Assembly (NCBI RefSeq): GCF_014698335.1
Contig: NZ_JACJSV010000009.1
Coordinates: forward strand, 25,528 to 89,527
Length of the DNA: 64,000 bases
Origin: Microcystis viridis FACHB-1342
GTDB lineage: Bacteria > Cyanobacteriota > Cyanobacteriia > Cyanobacteriales > Microcystaceae
Reading direction: 5' to 3'
This document shows positions 55,767 to 63,587 of the stretch, piece after piece; positions within the stretch are counted from its first letter, which is position 1, and each line of letters starts with the position of its first letter. The position numbers and the translations under genes are program-made. Under the pieces are notes generated by a model that ran no database searches, was not told the origin of the DNA, and saw nothing but the letters and a program-made list of their open reading frames with translations.

Positions 55767-56008
55767 AGATCACCTAAGGTTTTTAAGGTTTGTAATTCTT
55801 GTTGCCAATCTACACTATCATAATTTACACAAATATTCCTCTTGGCGACTTCTTGACGAAATTCAATTAAAGATAAGTTGGCAAAATCAGCCGCTTTTGC
55901 GCTACTGATATGATAGTCTCTAAACATAATGATTGCCAGTTCTAGTTGCAACAGTTGCTCGTTTTTTCCTGTTGCTTGTATAATTTCGTTGGGAATCACA
56001 ATAGTCAT
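55763..56008 (-). CDS. UPF0175-family antitoxin
   Basis: 81 residues: IPNEIIQATGKNEQLLQLEL and YHISSAKAADFANLSLIEF are the UPF0175 pattern, a helix-turn-helix-like protein. LSLIEFRQEVAKRNI would be the recognition region. It precedes the DUF3368 toxin with a 4-bp overlap, so the two are cotranslated and likely autoregulated. Confidence 0.87.
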   Translation of the reverse strand: MTIVIPNEIIQATGKNEQLLQLELAIIMFRDYHISSAKAADFANLSLIEFRQEVAKRNICVNYDSVDWQQELQTLKTLGDL

Positions 56009-56110
56009 TAAAAATTAAAATATTTGTATAAACCGCCCCATTATATCACAAAAAAATACTTGTGATCGATTAATTAATAAAAATTAATGAATAGAAACAT
56101 GGACAAAAAA

Positions 56111-56140
56111 TAACCCCTCAACTGACTAAATGAAGGGGCA
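56111..56140 (-). terminator. Terminator after the PEP-CTERM gene
   Basis: On the minus strand GCCCCTTCA ... TTGAGGGGT pairs (one bulged base) and is followed by TATTTTTT. It lies about 20 bp past the stop of the gene at 56163. Confidence 0.75.
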
Positions 56141-56162
56141 TTTATGGTATTTTAGAAGCAAT

Positions 56163-56879
56163 TTAGCCAACTTTTGTGGTTTCTTTTTCAATGGATTGGG
56201 AGGGTTTTAGTTTGCGCTTCAGGGTTGAAGCTGCGCCGATAGTGCCGAGAGCGAGGAAGCCTAAAGTAGAAGTGGGTTCGGGAACTGGTTGGACACCCAA
56301 AAGTTCGCCATCAAAAGTAACTTCGCTGGCAAAGACCCACGCAGTGCGTCGATTTAGAGTAAGTTGTAGGGAACTACCACTAAAATTTAATCCTGAAAAA
56401 GTATAGGATGTTGCCTCTGAACCAGGCGGATCAGTAAGAGTTCCCGAATCGTAATTAGAGCTGCCCATACTTAATAATATACTTTGCGGTACGGAAATAG
56501 CAGCATCACCATTTAAGTCAGCCACATGGACAGTAACTGAGTTTATCCTGACTGTGCCAGCAAAGTTAAAAGTAATGACAGGATTCCGGTCTAGCCAACC
56601 AACATAAGGTCCTGTACCGTCTGGAACTTCTACATCAATCCACCTTTGTGTAGGAATTATGCCATCAGTTAGATCTCCAACTCCTCCGCTGAGAAGAGCA
56701 TAATCTAGCGACGTGTTTCCAGTGCCATTATATTTCTTGTCCCAGTATCTAGAGCCGCCTCCATTTTCCATATCATAACTGATAGGTGTAATTTGAAGAG
56801 CATTAGCAGTACCTATTGTTGCCAAACTGATAAGTACGGCTCCCCCAATAGAATTTTTGACAAGTTTAATGAATACCAT
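56163..56879 (-). CDS. PEP-CTERM surface protein with possible discoidin-like fold
   Basis: 238 residues: signal peptide (about 1-28), a beta-rich body and a PEP-CTERM tag (VPEPTSTLGFLALGTIGAAS then a basic KRKLK end). Body segments LTDGIIPTQRWIDVEVPDG, ITFNFAGTVRINSVTVHVAD and FASEVTFDGELL resemble a galactose-binding/discoidin-type jelly roll, so a surface carbohydrate-binding role is possible (inference). It is flanked by toxin-antitoxin genes. Confidence 0.8.
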   Translation of the reverse strand: MVFIKLVKNSIGGAVLISLATIGTANALQITPISYDMENGGGSRYWDKKYNGTGNTSLDYALLSGGVGDLTDGIIPTQRWIDVEVPDGTGPYVGWLDRNPVITFNFAGTVRINSVTVHVADLNGDAAISVPQSILLSMGSSNYDSGTLTDPPGSEATSYTFSGLNFSGSSLQLTLNRRTAWVFASEVTFDGELLGVQPVPEPTSTLGFLALGTIGAASTLKRKLKPSQSIEKETTKVG

Positions 56880-57220
56880 GATAGATGCCTCAAGACATTG
56901 AAGTTGTTAGTGGGATTTAACTGCTTTTTGGCAAAGTTGGCAAAGAGTAAATTGATACGATCGCTTTTCTAGCAGCCAAGTTAACCAGCAGTTTTACCTA
57001 ACCCTAAAGGGTCAGCAAAGACAACAATACACATTCCCCCCCCCACAATTGTATTTTTTGATACAATTTAATAAATTTTTACATTCCTCTCTTAATCCCG
57101 ATAAAGAAACCGCAGAACCAAGTCGGTTGTGAACAGCCCACCGCTTTTACCATTTTTGGTTAGTATCTGGATGTGGTATTATTTGAGGTGTGTTCGGATT
57201 ATCTGATACGATCAAGGTCT
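56880..57220. other. Intergenic region with palindromic operator-like site
   Basis: 341 bp between divergent genes. A C-run (57035-57044) and a perfect inverted repeat (57047-57068) are the only structures noted. Confidence 0.55.
57047..57068. promoter_or_regulatory. Candidate operator palindrome AATTGTAT-N6-ATACAATT
   Basis: Perfect 8-bp arms with a six-base spacer, about 150 bp from the start of the RelE-type operon and 170 bp from the PEP-CTERM gene. The GTAT...ATAC spacing resembles sites for dimeric helix-turn-helix regulators; the binder is unknown. Confidence 0.4.
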
Positions 57221-57466
57221 ATGACAACTTACTATGAAATCCTCAGCCAAATAGAGAATCTTCCCCTTACGGATAAGTTGCGACTTTTAGAGGATTTAAA
57301 AACTATCATCAAGCCGACCGTAGCGCCAAAAGATGACGATGAGATCATTCCAGCCGAAGAACTTGCTGAAAGCCAAGCAGCATGGCAAGATTATTTATCC
57401 GGTCGAGATACTGGAATCACTTCAACAGAATTAAAATACAAATTATTTGGAGATAAACTTGGCTGA
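57221..57466 (+). CDS. Antitoxin-like partner of a RelE/ParE-type toxin
   Basis: 81 residues from ATG 57221 (MTTYYEILSQIENLPL); an earlier frame-open start at 57173 adds a poor leader. The sequence has a helical DKLRLLEDLKTIIK part and an acidic C-terminus, like small antitoxins of cyanobacterial RelE pairs. Its 3' end overlaps the toxin gene. Confidence 0.74.
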   Translation: MTTYYEILSQIENLPLTDKLRLLEDLKTIIKPTVAPKDDDEIIPAEELAESQAAWQDYLSGRDTGITSTELKYKLFGDKLG

Positions 57467-57710
57467 TTATATTCTACTTAGACAAGCAGAACGCTCCTTA
57501 GAAAGGATGCCTAAAAATGATCAAATTCGTCTTCTTGAAGCTTTGGATACTTTGATTTCGGATTCTACAAAATTAGATATTAAACCCCTTTACGGAAGAG
57601 ATGAACTAAGATTGCGAGTAGGTAAGTATCGAGTGTTGTTTTTTGAAGATAGAAATAACAATCTATACGTCATTACAACTATTAAACCTCGCGGCGATGT
57701 CTATAAATAA
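57459..57710 (+). CDS. RelE/ParE-type toxin
   Basis: 83 residues if the TTG at 57459 is used; TTG 57447 is 4 codons earlier. ILLRQAERSLERMPKNDQIR, then KPLYGRDELRLRVGKYRVLF and NLYVITTIKPRGDVYK, are the RelE-fold motifs, including the basic residues used on the ribosome. It overlaps the upstream antitoxin gene by 8-20 bp, supporting one operon. Members cleave mRNA or, in the ParE branch, poison gyrase. Confidence 0.84.
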   Translation: MADYILLRQAERSLERMPKNDQIRLLEALDTLISDSTKLDIKPLYGRDELRLRVGKYRVLFFEDRNNNLYVITTIKPRGDVYK

Positions 57711-58028
57711 TACCAGAACTCTTTTCTAGACTGCTGTTTCTCCTTTCGCCATAAGACAGTGATTCACAGAAGAAGGAGTTTCAGGTGTTTTCCCCTGTTT
57801 TACCCCTTTTCAGGCGACCTATCCTCATTCCGTGAGATATTGTGGCGCAGTATGTCCTATTCGCCTTTGCCTTCTCCCTTGACTGATCCTCAACTCGATC
57901 GCCAACTAAATTAAACACAATTAATATCAACCGACGGGATTCAACTGACCCAATTCCACGCTCACCGCATCAAAGCGATTGTCCCCGGGACAAGAGGAGA
58001 GAATTTCCAATCCCTACTTAACAATAAC
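57711..58028. other. Gene-free stretch between RelE pair and tRNA-Arg
   Basis: 318 bp. It holds GTTTTACCCCTTTTCAGGCG (about 57797-57816), close to part of the 54-kb repeat, and the 45-bp leader copy at 57973-58017, so it seems a rearranged copy of that repeat. Confidence 0.6.
57973..58017 (+). repeat. Second copy of the AGCGATTGTCCCC leader repeat
   Basis: Reads AGCGATTGTCCCCGGGACA ... GGAGAGAATTTCC-ATCCCTA, matching 54293-54337 with few changes. Confidence 0.78.
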
Positions 58029-58100
58029 GGGTACGGTAGGGATCGAACCTACAACCGTCCGCTTAGAAGGCGGATGCTCTATCCATTGAGCTACGTACCC
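58029..58100 (-). tRNA. tRNA-Arg (anticodon UCU)
   Basis: Reverse complement folds as a 72-nt cloverleaf: acceptor GGGTACG/CGTACCC, D arm GCTC/GAGC, anticodon stem TCCGC/GCGGA with loop CTTCTAA (anticodon TCT), T stem GTAGG/CCTAC with TTCGATC. No CCA is encoded. It reads AGA/AGG. It lies at the right border of the toxin-antitoxin island. Confidence 0.95.
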
Positions 58101-58188
58101 AGGAAAGCACAATTATAGATTATAGCTCCAACAGTGACAAGTGGTAGGACTAATTTTCGCCGTTGCCCCTCTTTGCCACTGTCCAAGC

Positions 58189-59328
58189 TTAATGATGATG
58201 GTGATGTCCGTGGTGATGATGGTTATCGGAATGAATGTGAGGAATTGTTACAGAACTATTGACAGATAAAGTCTCTTGTGACAGTAAAGCTTCGATATGT
58301 TCATCGGCCCAATCGGCAGCCATCCGGCAAAATTCGGGGTTATCGTTGACACAGGCCATCTGCACATAATTAACTTGGTCGTGTTTGCGGCGTAAAGCTT
58401 CGATAATATGCTCCACATCCAGTAAAGTTTCGTGATTTTCCGTAGCAAAGCCAATCGGCATGAAAATTAAAGCTTTGGCCCCTAATTCAATCAAATTCTT
58501 CGCCGCTAACTCTGCATTCGGTTGCGTCCATTTAATTAAGGGGGTTTGGTGATTTAACCAACCCACAGAAATCAAGGGATAACGATAGATTAATTTTTCC
58601 CGGACTAACTCGTATAAAGCTTGACTTTCATCGATTCCCGACGTAAATCCCTTAGCTTCGTGGGGACAACCGTGATTCATTAAAATAATGCCAATTTGCG
58701 AGGGAAGACAGCTACTAGCTACCTCGGCCGCGATTTTTTCCTCCACTAACCGCGCCATTAGCTCTATATAAGCGGGTTGGTTATAAAACGAGGGAATATA
58801 GCGCAATCCTTTGACCCAATGTTCCCCCGTTTGTCCTTGAGCTAAAGCTTTATTAACCTGTTCGATGGCAATGCCACTGGTAAAGATAGAATCAACAACG
58901 AGGAGAGGATAGATCAAAATTTTCTCGAATCCCCGCTCGCGGATTTCCGTTAATATCTGTGCCGGTAAAAAAGGCGCACAGAAGTTAAACGCTTTGAATA
59001 CCTCCACCCGATTACCCCATTTTGCCTGTAAATTGCGCTCAATTTCCTGTCTTTGATGCTCGAAAATGTGGTTATGGGGGGAAATAAAGTGATTATGCTG
59101 GTGCTGCCATTCGTGTAGGTCAAATAGGGCCAATAATTTCGCTAGGGGAGGATAAACCCAAGTCGGTACAGGAGCGAACTTAGCCGTCAGCAAATTTAAG
59201 GCCTGTTCATTATAGTTGGCGAAGTCCTCATAACTCTCCACTTCCCCGTATCCCATCAATAATACCGCCACTTGATCGCTGTGGTTGTGGGTAGCGGCTA
59301 ACGGTTGTTGATCTGAAATGGCAACCAC
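58189..59328 (-). CDS. Ferrochelatase-like protein with poly-His tail
   Basis: 379 residues. The chelatase fold is indicated by VAVLLMGYGEVESYEDFANY (start), IYPLLVVDSIFTSG, the IILMNHGCPHEAKG motif that aligns with the ferrochelatase His motif, and IGFATENHETLLDVEHI, like the C-terminal EHIETL signature with its active Glu. The C-terminus ends in 11 His among the last 16 residues (bases about 58192-58240), and another His-rich stretch lies near residues 73-92. Metal insertion into a porphyrin or corrin is likely; which metal is unknown. It may be a paralogue distinct from the heme HemH. Confidence 0.82.
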   Translation of the reverse strand: MVAISDQQPLAATHNHSDQVAVLLMGYGEVESYEDFANYNEQALNLLTAKFAPVPTWVYPPLAKLLALFDLHEWQHQHNHFISPHNHIFEHQRQEIERNLQAKWGNRVEVFKAFNFCAPFLPAQILTEIRERGFEKILIYPLLVVDSIFTSGIAIEQVNKALAQGQTGEHWVKGLRYIPSFYNQPAYIELMARLVEEKIAAEVASSCLPSQIGIILMNHGCPHEAKGFTSGIDESQALYELVREKLIYRYPLISVGWLNHQTPLIKWTQPNAELAAKNLIELGAKALIFMPIGFATENHETLLDVEHIIEALRRKHDQVNYVQMACVNDNPEFCRMAADWADEHIEALLSQETLSVNSSVTIPHIHSDNHHHHGHHHHH

Positions 59329-59526
59329 GTTTTTAACCCCGATTTTCTAAGTGAAAAACGCTATATCACTGGGATAGTAGCGTTTTTCCATCCTATCCCC
59401 TCCCACGCGATAGACCGCTAAAAATTTATAACCTCTACAGAATCATACAGATTGCTTATCATCTTCATTAATAAAACGATATGTAAAGAAACTTTAAATA
59501 ATGTTAAGATCGTTGCAGTTCCACCT

Positions 59527-60285
59527 ATGAGAGATATGACAGCAGGCGTGTTTGGTAGCTTACCTTTTCCCAATCAGAGCGGCGATCAACTCATCAGTAA
59601 AGTGGTGAGTGCTGCGATCGCTGCATTATTCAAACGCACAGGCAAGCTGACAGCGACTGTCCGCGCCGAACCCGTAGCCAAATTACTGCAAGGCAGTATC
59701 GACGGTTTTGACTTTATCGGTCAGTCGATGCTCATGTACAATGGCCTACGCATCGAAGCCATGGAATTGTATGTGCAGGCAGTGGCGATCGATTTTAGTG
59801 CCATTTTTACCGGACAGGTGAAACTCCGTCAACCGACGCGGGCCACTTTGCGGGTAGTTTTAACGGAAGACGACTTAACCACCTCTTTTAATACACCTTT
59901 TATTGTCGAAAAACTGCAAAGATTAGAGTACGAAGGTAAATCAATTCACTGTCAGAACACAGAATTAATTCTCAATGACGATAAAACTTTAACTCTCAAA
60001 AGTCTAATTAAATTGGCAGAAGAAGAACCAATTCTGCTAGAAATGACCACGGCTGTGGTTGTGGAAGAACGGCGAAAAATTCAATTTGTTGATGTGGTTT
60101 ACCAAGGGGACGAAAGATCGAAAGCTTTAGGAGAAGCTTTAATCAGCCATGTTAACAACCTTATGGATTTAGATAAGTTTGCTCTCGATGGTACTCAATT
60201 AAGGGTCGATCGACTACGTTTAAAAGATAAACAGATTATCTTTTATGGTATCGCCGATATCGAGCGTTTTCCCAAAAGAAAATAG
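59527..60285 (+). CDS. DUF2993 (LmeA-like) protein
   Basis: 252 residues from ATG 59527 (MRDMTAGVFGSLPFP); the frame is open further up, but that part lacks family features. The DUF2993 pattern includes SGDQLISKVVSAAIAAL, GFDFIGQSMLMYNGLRIEAM and VRVV-type strands (RATLRVVLTEDDL), forming a bactericidal-permeability-like tubular lipid-binding fold. The actinobacterial LmeA acts in lipoglycan elongation; in cyanobacteria the role is unknown. No signal peptide, so it may be cytosolic. Confidence 0.78.
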   Translation: MRDMTAGVFGSLPFPNQSGDQLISKVVSAAIAALFKRTGKLTATVRAEPVAKLLQGSIDGFDFIGQSMLMYNGLRIEAMELYVQAVAIDFSAIFTGQVKLRQPTRATLRVVLTEDDLTTSFNTPFIVEKLQRLEYEGKSIHCQNTELILNDDKTLTLKSLIKLAEEEPILLEMTTAVVVEERRKIQFVDVVYQGDERSKALGEALISHVNNLMDLDKFALDGTQLRVDRLRLKDKQIIFYGIADIERFPKRK

Positions 60286-60439
60286 GCAATCATCAACGGG
60301 TCTAAAAATATCAAGAGTTTTACAGACTTTACCCTAAAGATGAAGTATAACCTAGTTTGCTATTGACTCCTGAATCCTGACTCCTGAATCCCCAAAACGA
60401 AAACTTCTTATCTCACCATTGAGATAACTGCTGTGGCTT

Positions 60440-60679
60440 TTAATCGTGCTTGTGGCTACAGGGAGGCACAGGATCGTAACCTCCGGGGTGAAAGGGATGA
60501 CAACGGAGAATACGCTTAATTGCTAACCAAGAACCCCGTAGCACACCAAAGCGATCGATCGCTTCTATGGCATACTGGGAACAGGTGGGTTGAAAACGAC
60601 AGGAAGGGGGAAATAGCGGCGAAATAAACCGTCTATATCCCTCAATTAAGCCAATAAAAATTCCTTTCATCAATGTCAC
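60440..60679 (-). CDS. yidD: Membrane protein insertion efficiency factor YidD
   Basis: 79 residues: [19 protein letters not shown], then [20 protein letters not shown] and [14 protein letters not shown], all hallmark YidD sequences with three conserved Cys. YidD supports YidC in inserting membrane proteins. It usually lies between rnpA and yidC; here it stands alone. Confidence 0.93.
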   Translation of the reverse strand: MTLMKGIFIGLIEGYRRFISPLFPPSCRFQPTCSQYAIEAIDRFGVLRGSWLAIKRILRCHPFHPGGYDPVPPCSHKHD

Positions 60680-60725
60680 CTCGATCGCCTAAACTAAATA
60701 GATAGTCAATTTTCGCTTTTGCCAC

Positions 60726-61412
60726 GTGGAACTATCCCACCCTCTCCTATTTTCGATCAGTTTAGTCGCCTGTTACCTAGCTGTTCTGATTCTGATCGCT
60801 GAAAAATTAAAAAGTGTTTTCAGTACCGATGGCGAAATTACCCGCAAAGTTGTCCACATTGGCACAGGAAACGTCATCCTTTTTGCCTGGTGGTTAAATA
60901 TCCCCGCTTGGGTGGGAATAAGTGCGGCCATCCTAGCGGCAATTATTGCTATACTATCCTATTTTTTACCCATTTTACCTAGTCTTAATAGTGTCGGTCG
61001 CCGTAGTTGGGGAACTTTTTTTTATGCTGTTAGTATCGGTGTTCTTGTGGCTTATTTTTGGCCAATTTCTCACCCCGAATACGCAGCAATGGGTATTTTA
61101 ATTATGGCTTTAGGAGACGGATTAGCAGCCCTAGTCGGACAAAATTTCGGTCAACATCCCTACAAAATTTTCGGCAGTGGCAAAAGTCTGGAAGGTTCCC
61201 TGACTATGTTAGGAGTCAGCTTTCTAGTCAGCTTGATTATTTTATCTTTTGTTAATGGCATTAATCCGCCAATTATTCTAGTATCTTTATTGACAGCGAT
61301 CGGAGCTACTATTCTAGAAACTTTCTCGAAACTGGGTATAGATAATCTCACTGTACCCGTTGGTAGCGCCGCCATTGCCTATTTTCTTACTCAAATTTTC
61401 ATCTCAAGCTAG
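60726..61412 (+). CDS. Phytol/polyprenol kinase family (VTE5-like) protein
   Basis: 228 residues, about seven membrane helices, starting at GTG 60726. TDGEITRKVVHIGTGNVIL (about 33-51), then MALGDGLAALVGQNFG (about 122-137) and SGKSLEGSLTML are the CTP-dependent DGK1/SEC59/VTE5 motifs. Members phosphorylate phytol for tocopherol and phylloquinone recycling, or dolichol-type lipids. The photosynthetic context favours phytol (inference). Confidence 0.83.
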   Translation: MELSHPLLFSISLVACYLAVLILIAEKLKSVFSTDGEITRKVVHIGTGNVILFAWWLNIPAWVGISAAILAAIIAILSYFLPILPSLNSVGRRSWGTFFYAVSIGVLVAYFWPISHPEYAAMGILIMALGDGLAALVGQNFGQHPYKIFGSGKSLEGSLTMLGVSFLVSLIILSFVNGINPPIILVSLLTAIGATILETFSKLGIDNLTVPVGSAAIAYFLTQIFISS

Positions 61413-61454
61413 TCTATCTCAGCTTTCAAACTACCGAAGAACGATGATATTCAC

Positions 61455-61500
61455 TGGTAACTGATCACTGGTAACTGATAACTGATAACTGATAACTGAT
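61455..61500 (+). repeat. GATAACT microsatellite abutting a start codon
   Basis: CTGGTAACTGATAACTGATA units run up to the ATG at 61501, filling the space where a ribosome binding site would lie. No Shine-Dalgarno sequence is seen there. Confidence 0.82.
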
Positions 61501-62373
61501 ATGACTTTTACGATCACTCAAAACCAAAATCAATACCTTACCTATTGTCTCAAGGATGAAGAGGCTGACGCTTATCTGGAAGTGGTTCCCGCTAGGGGAG
61601 GAATCATCACCCGTTGGCAAATTTGCGGAGAAGATCTTTTATATCTGGACACAGAAAGATTCAAAGATCCTAACCTCAGCGTCCGCGGAGGAGTCCCGAT
61701 TTTATTTCCTATCTGCGGCAACTTACCCGATAATACCTATCAATACCAAGGCCGAAACTATACCCTCAAACAACACGGATTTGCTCGTGATTTACCTTGG
61801 CAAGTCAGCAAACAAAGCAGCGAAACCGCCGCTAGTTTAACCCTAGAATTAAACAGTAATGAAGCCACTTGTCAAGTCTATCCCTTTGATTTTCAATTAA
61901 TCTTTACCTATCAACTGCAAGGAAACAGCCTCAGAATTCACCAAAAAGTAATCAATCTTTCCCCCGAAAAAATGCCCTTTTCTATCGGATTTCATCCCTA
62001 TTTTCAAGTCACCGATAAAACCCGATTGTCCTTTGATATTCCCTCCTCCCAATACCTCGACCAACGCACGAAAACCTTCCATTCCTACTCTGGTAACTTT
62101 GACTTTAATCTCGAAGAAATTGATGCCGCTTTTCCGCAAATTACGCGCCATCAAAGTGGTTTTAGTGATTCTTATCATCAGCGCCAAATTGTCCTCAGTT
62201 ACGACGATCTCTATACAACTATAGTTTTTTGGACCCTGAAAGATAAAAATTATATCTGTCTCGAACCTTGGAGCGCTCCCCGCAACGCCCTTAACACAGG
62301 CGAACATTTGACCTACCTAGAACCCCAGAGCAGCCGCGAGGCGATCGTGGAAATGCGAGTCAATCAAATTTAA
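61501..62373 (+). CDS. Aldose 1-epimerase family protein
   Basis: 290 residues. The GalM-like beta sandwich shows VVPARGGIITRWQICGEDLL, SVRGGVPILFPICGN, QHGFARDLPW (active His) and PFSIGFHPYFQV (second His), and LEPWSAPRNALNTGE with the catalytic Glu. It interconverts sugar anomers, or hexose-6-phosphate epimers in the YeaD branch. The start codon is directly preceded by a microsatellite, so translation may be poorly initiated. Confidence 0.88.
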   Translation: MTFTITQNQNQYLTYCLKDEEADAYLEVVPARGGIITRWQICGEDLLYLDTERFKDPNLSVRGGVPILFPICGNLPDNTYQYQGRNYTLKQHGFARDLPWQVSKQSSETAASLTLELNSNEATCQVYPFDFQLIFTYQLQGNSLRIHQKVINLSPEKMPFSIGFHPYFQVTDKTRLSFDIPSSQYLDQRTKTFHSYSGNFDFNLEEIDAAFPQITRHQSGFSDSYHQRQIVLSYDDLYTTIVFWTLKDKNYICLEPWSAPRNALNTGEHLTYLEPQSSREAIVEMRVNQI

Positions 62374-62436
62374 ATTACCCCTTGACTTAGCCTCGATAAG
62401 ATGTTATATTGATGAATCGTGTGCAGAACACGAAAC

Positions 62437-62508
62437 GGGTCGCTAGCTCAGCGGTAGAGCACTCGGCTTTTAACCGATTGGTCTTGGGTTCGAATCCCAG
62501 GCGACCCA
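62437..62508 (+). tRNA. tRNA-Lys (anticodon UUU)
   Basis: GGGTCGC/GCGACCC acceptor, D arm GCTC/GAGC, anticodon loop CTTTTAA with anticodon TTT and A at position 37, T arm TTGGG/CCCAG with TTCGAAT. 72 nt, no CCA encoded. It lies 29 bp before tsaB. Confidence 0.96.
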
Positions 62509-62537
62509 TAAAAACTTACTGATACAGAAAGATCGAC

Positions 62538-63140
62538 TTGTCTTCCCCTGTCTATGGATTAGCTTTGCATACCAGCAGTCCCCAACTGGGACTGGCCCTC
62601 TCTAATTTCAGGGATGATAGTCGTCAACAAACTTGGGACTTAGACAGGGATTTATCAAACCTATTCCACCCCTATCTAAAAAAGTTCCTAGCCCCGCAAA
62701 AATGGGCAGATTTAGCCTTTCTCGCCACTGCTAGGGGTCCGGGGAGCTTTACCAGTACCCGCATCGGTATAGTCACCGCTAGAACCCTAGCACAACAATT
62801 ACAGCTACCGATTTTTACCGTCTCCAGTTTAGCGGCCTTTGCTTGGTCACAACGGGATTTTTACCCCCTTGATACCTATCTAGCCCTAGAAATGCCCGCC
62901 ACTAGGGGACAATTGTATGTGGGCATCTATCGGGGTAATCGGGTTTATTTAGCTGATAGCCTGATGACTTTGGAACAATGGCAGCAGACCTTAGAAAACT
63001 TAACTATTCCCTATCAAAGATTACCTACACCCAACTATTTAGGCATAAATGCCCCCGCTATCCTCGATTTAGCCCATTTGGATTGGCAAACGGGAAAACG
63101 CCCCCATTGGTCGGAGGCGCTACCATTTTACGCGATGTGA
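62538..63140 (+). CDS. tsaB: tRNA threonylcarbamoyladenosine synthesis protein TsaB
   Basis: 200 residues starting at TTG 62538 (MSSPVYGLALHTSSPQLGLA), with no better ATG nearby. The ASKHA fold shows LHTSSPQLGLALS near the start and LATARGPGSFTSTRIGIVTARTLAQ (about 61-85, split by length limits: ARGPGSFTSTRIG), the family-defining motif. TsaB partners TsaD and TsaE to put t6A at A37 of ANN-decoding tRNAs. The gene directly follows a tRNA-Lys(UUU), one of those substrates. Confidence 0.9.
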   Translation: MSSPVYGLALHTSSPQLGLALSNFRDDSRQQTWDLDRDLSNLFHPYLKKFLAPQKWADLAFLATARGPGSFTSTRIGIVTARTLAQQLQLPIFTVSSLAAFAWSQRDFYPLDTYLALEMPATRGQLYVGIYRGNRVYLADSLMTLEQWQQTLENLTIPYQRLPTPNYLGINAPAILDLAHLDWQTGKRPHWSEALPFYAM

Positions 63141-63142
63141 TT

Positions 63143-63312
63143 GGGGTTTGCGGCAAAAAGTTTCTCGTGGGGTGTGGGGTGTAGGGTTTTACCCATTTTC
63201 AGGGGGTCAATTACCTAATTTTCGGGGAAAAAGTACCTGAATTTTCCCCCTGATCACTCCCACGCCTGGCACTTTTGGATTTCAAAAAGGTCTAAAAGTC
63301 TTACCCAACAAC
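63143..63312 (+). repeat. Dispersed ~170-bp repeat, second copy
   Basis: GGGGTTTGCGGCAAAAAG, a GTGTGGGG run, TTTTACCCATTTTCAGG, GTACCTGAATTTTCCCCC and AAAGTCTTACCCAACAA in the same order as at 54335-54518. Confidence 0.82.
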
Positions 63313-63443
63313 CCACATTCCGCACCCTAAGTGTCACAACGTCTCAAAAGAGGAAGGAGCGTGAGTCAAAATACTTATCTAGAGGAGTGAGTTGGCGGCA
63401 AGCTGCCGGCAACTAAGCCGAAAATTTCAGGGTTCCCCCAGTA

Positions 63444-63472
63444 ATTCTCAATAAACAGTGCTTGTTGAGAAT
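63444..63472. repeat. Hairpin beside the IS left end
   Basis: ATTCTCAA and TTGAGAAT form 8-bp perfect arms with a 13-nt loop; the next bases, AGACCTCTTGCAT, look like the transposon end. Confidence 0.6.
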
Positions 63473-63587
63473 AGACCTCTTGCATAATTTTTTTATGGTA
63501 TAACATAAGGTTTTGCTTTTTTCTCAATTCTTAGATTGAAGTGGAAAAAAGAATAAAATCGGTGTGTATAAACAAACATATAGAAAG

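Larger units (their letters stand above)
63141..63587. other. Gene-free stretch with repeat, hairpin and transposon end
   Basis: 447 bp between tsaB and the transposase gene, composed of the dispersed repeat (63143-63312), a short unique part, a hairpin (63444-63472) and the IS left end from about 63473. Confidence 0.7.

Noticed and set aside
51659..58100. Integrated element with tRNA-derived attachment sites
   Set aside because: No integrase gene and no second copy of the tRNA-Arg 3' end was seen near the other border.
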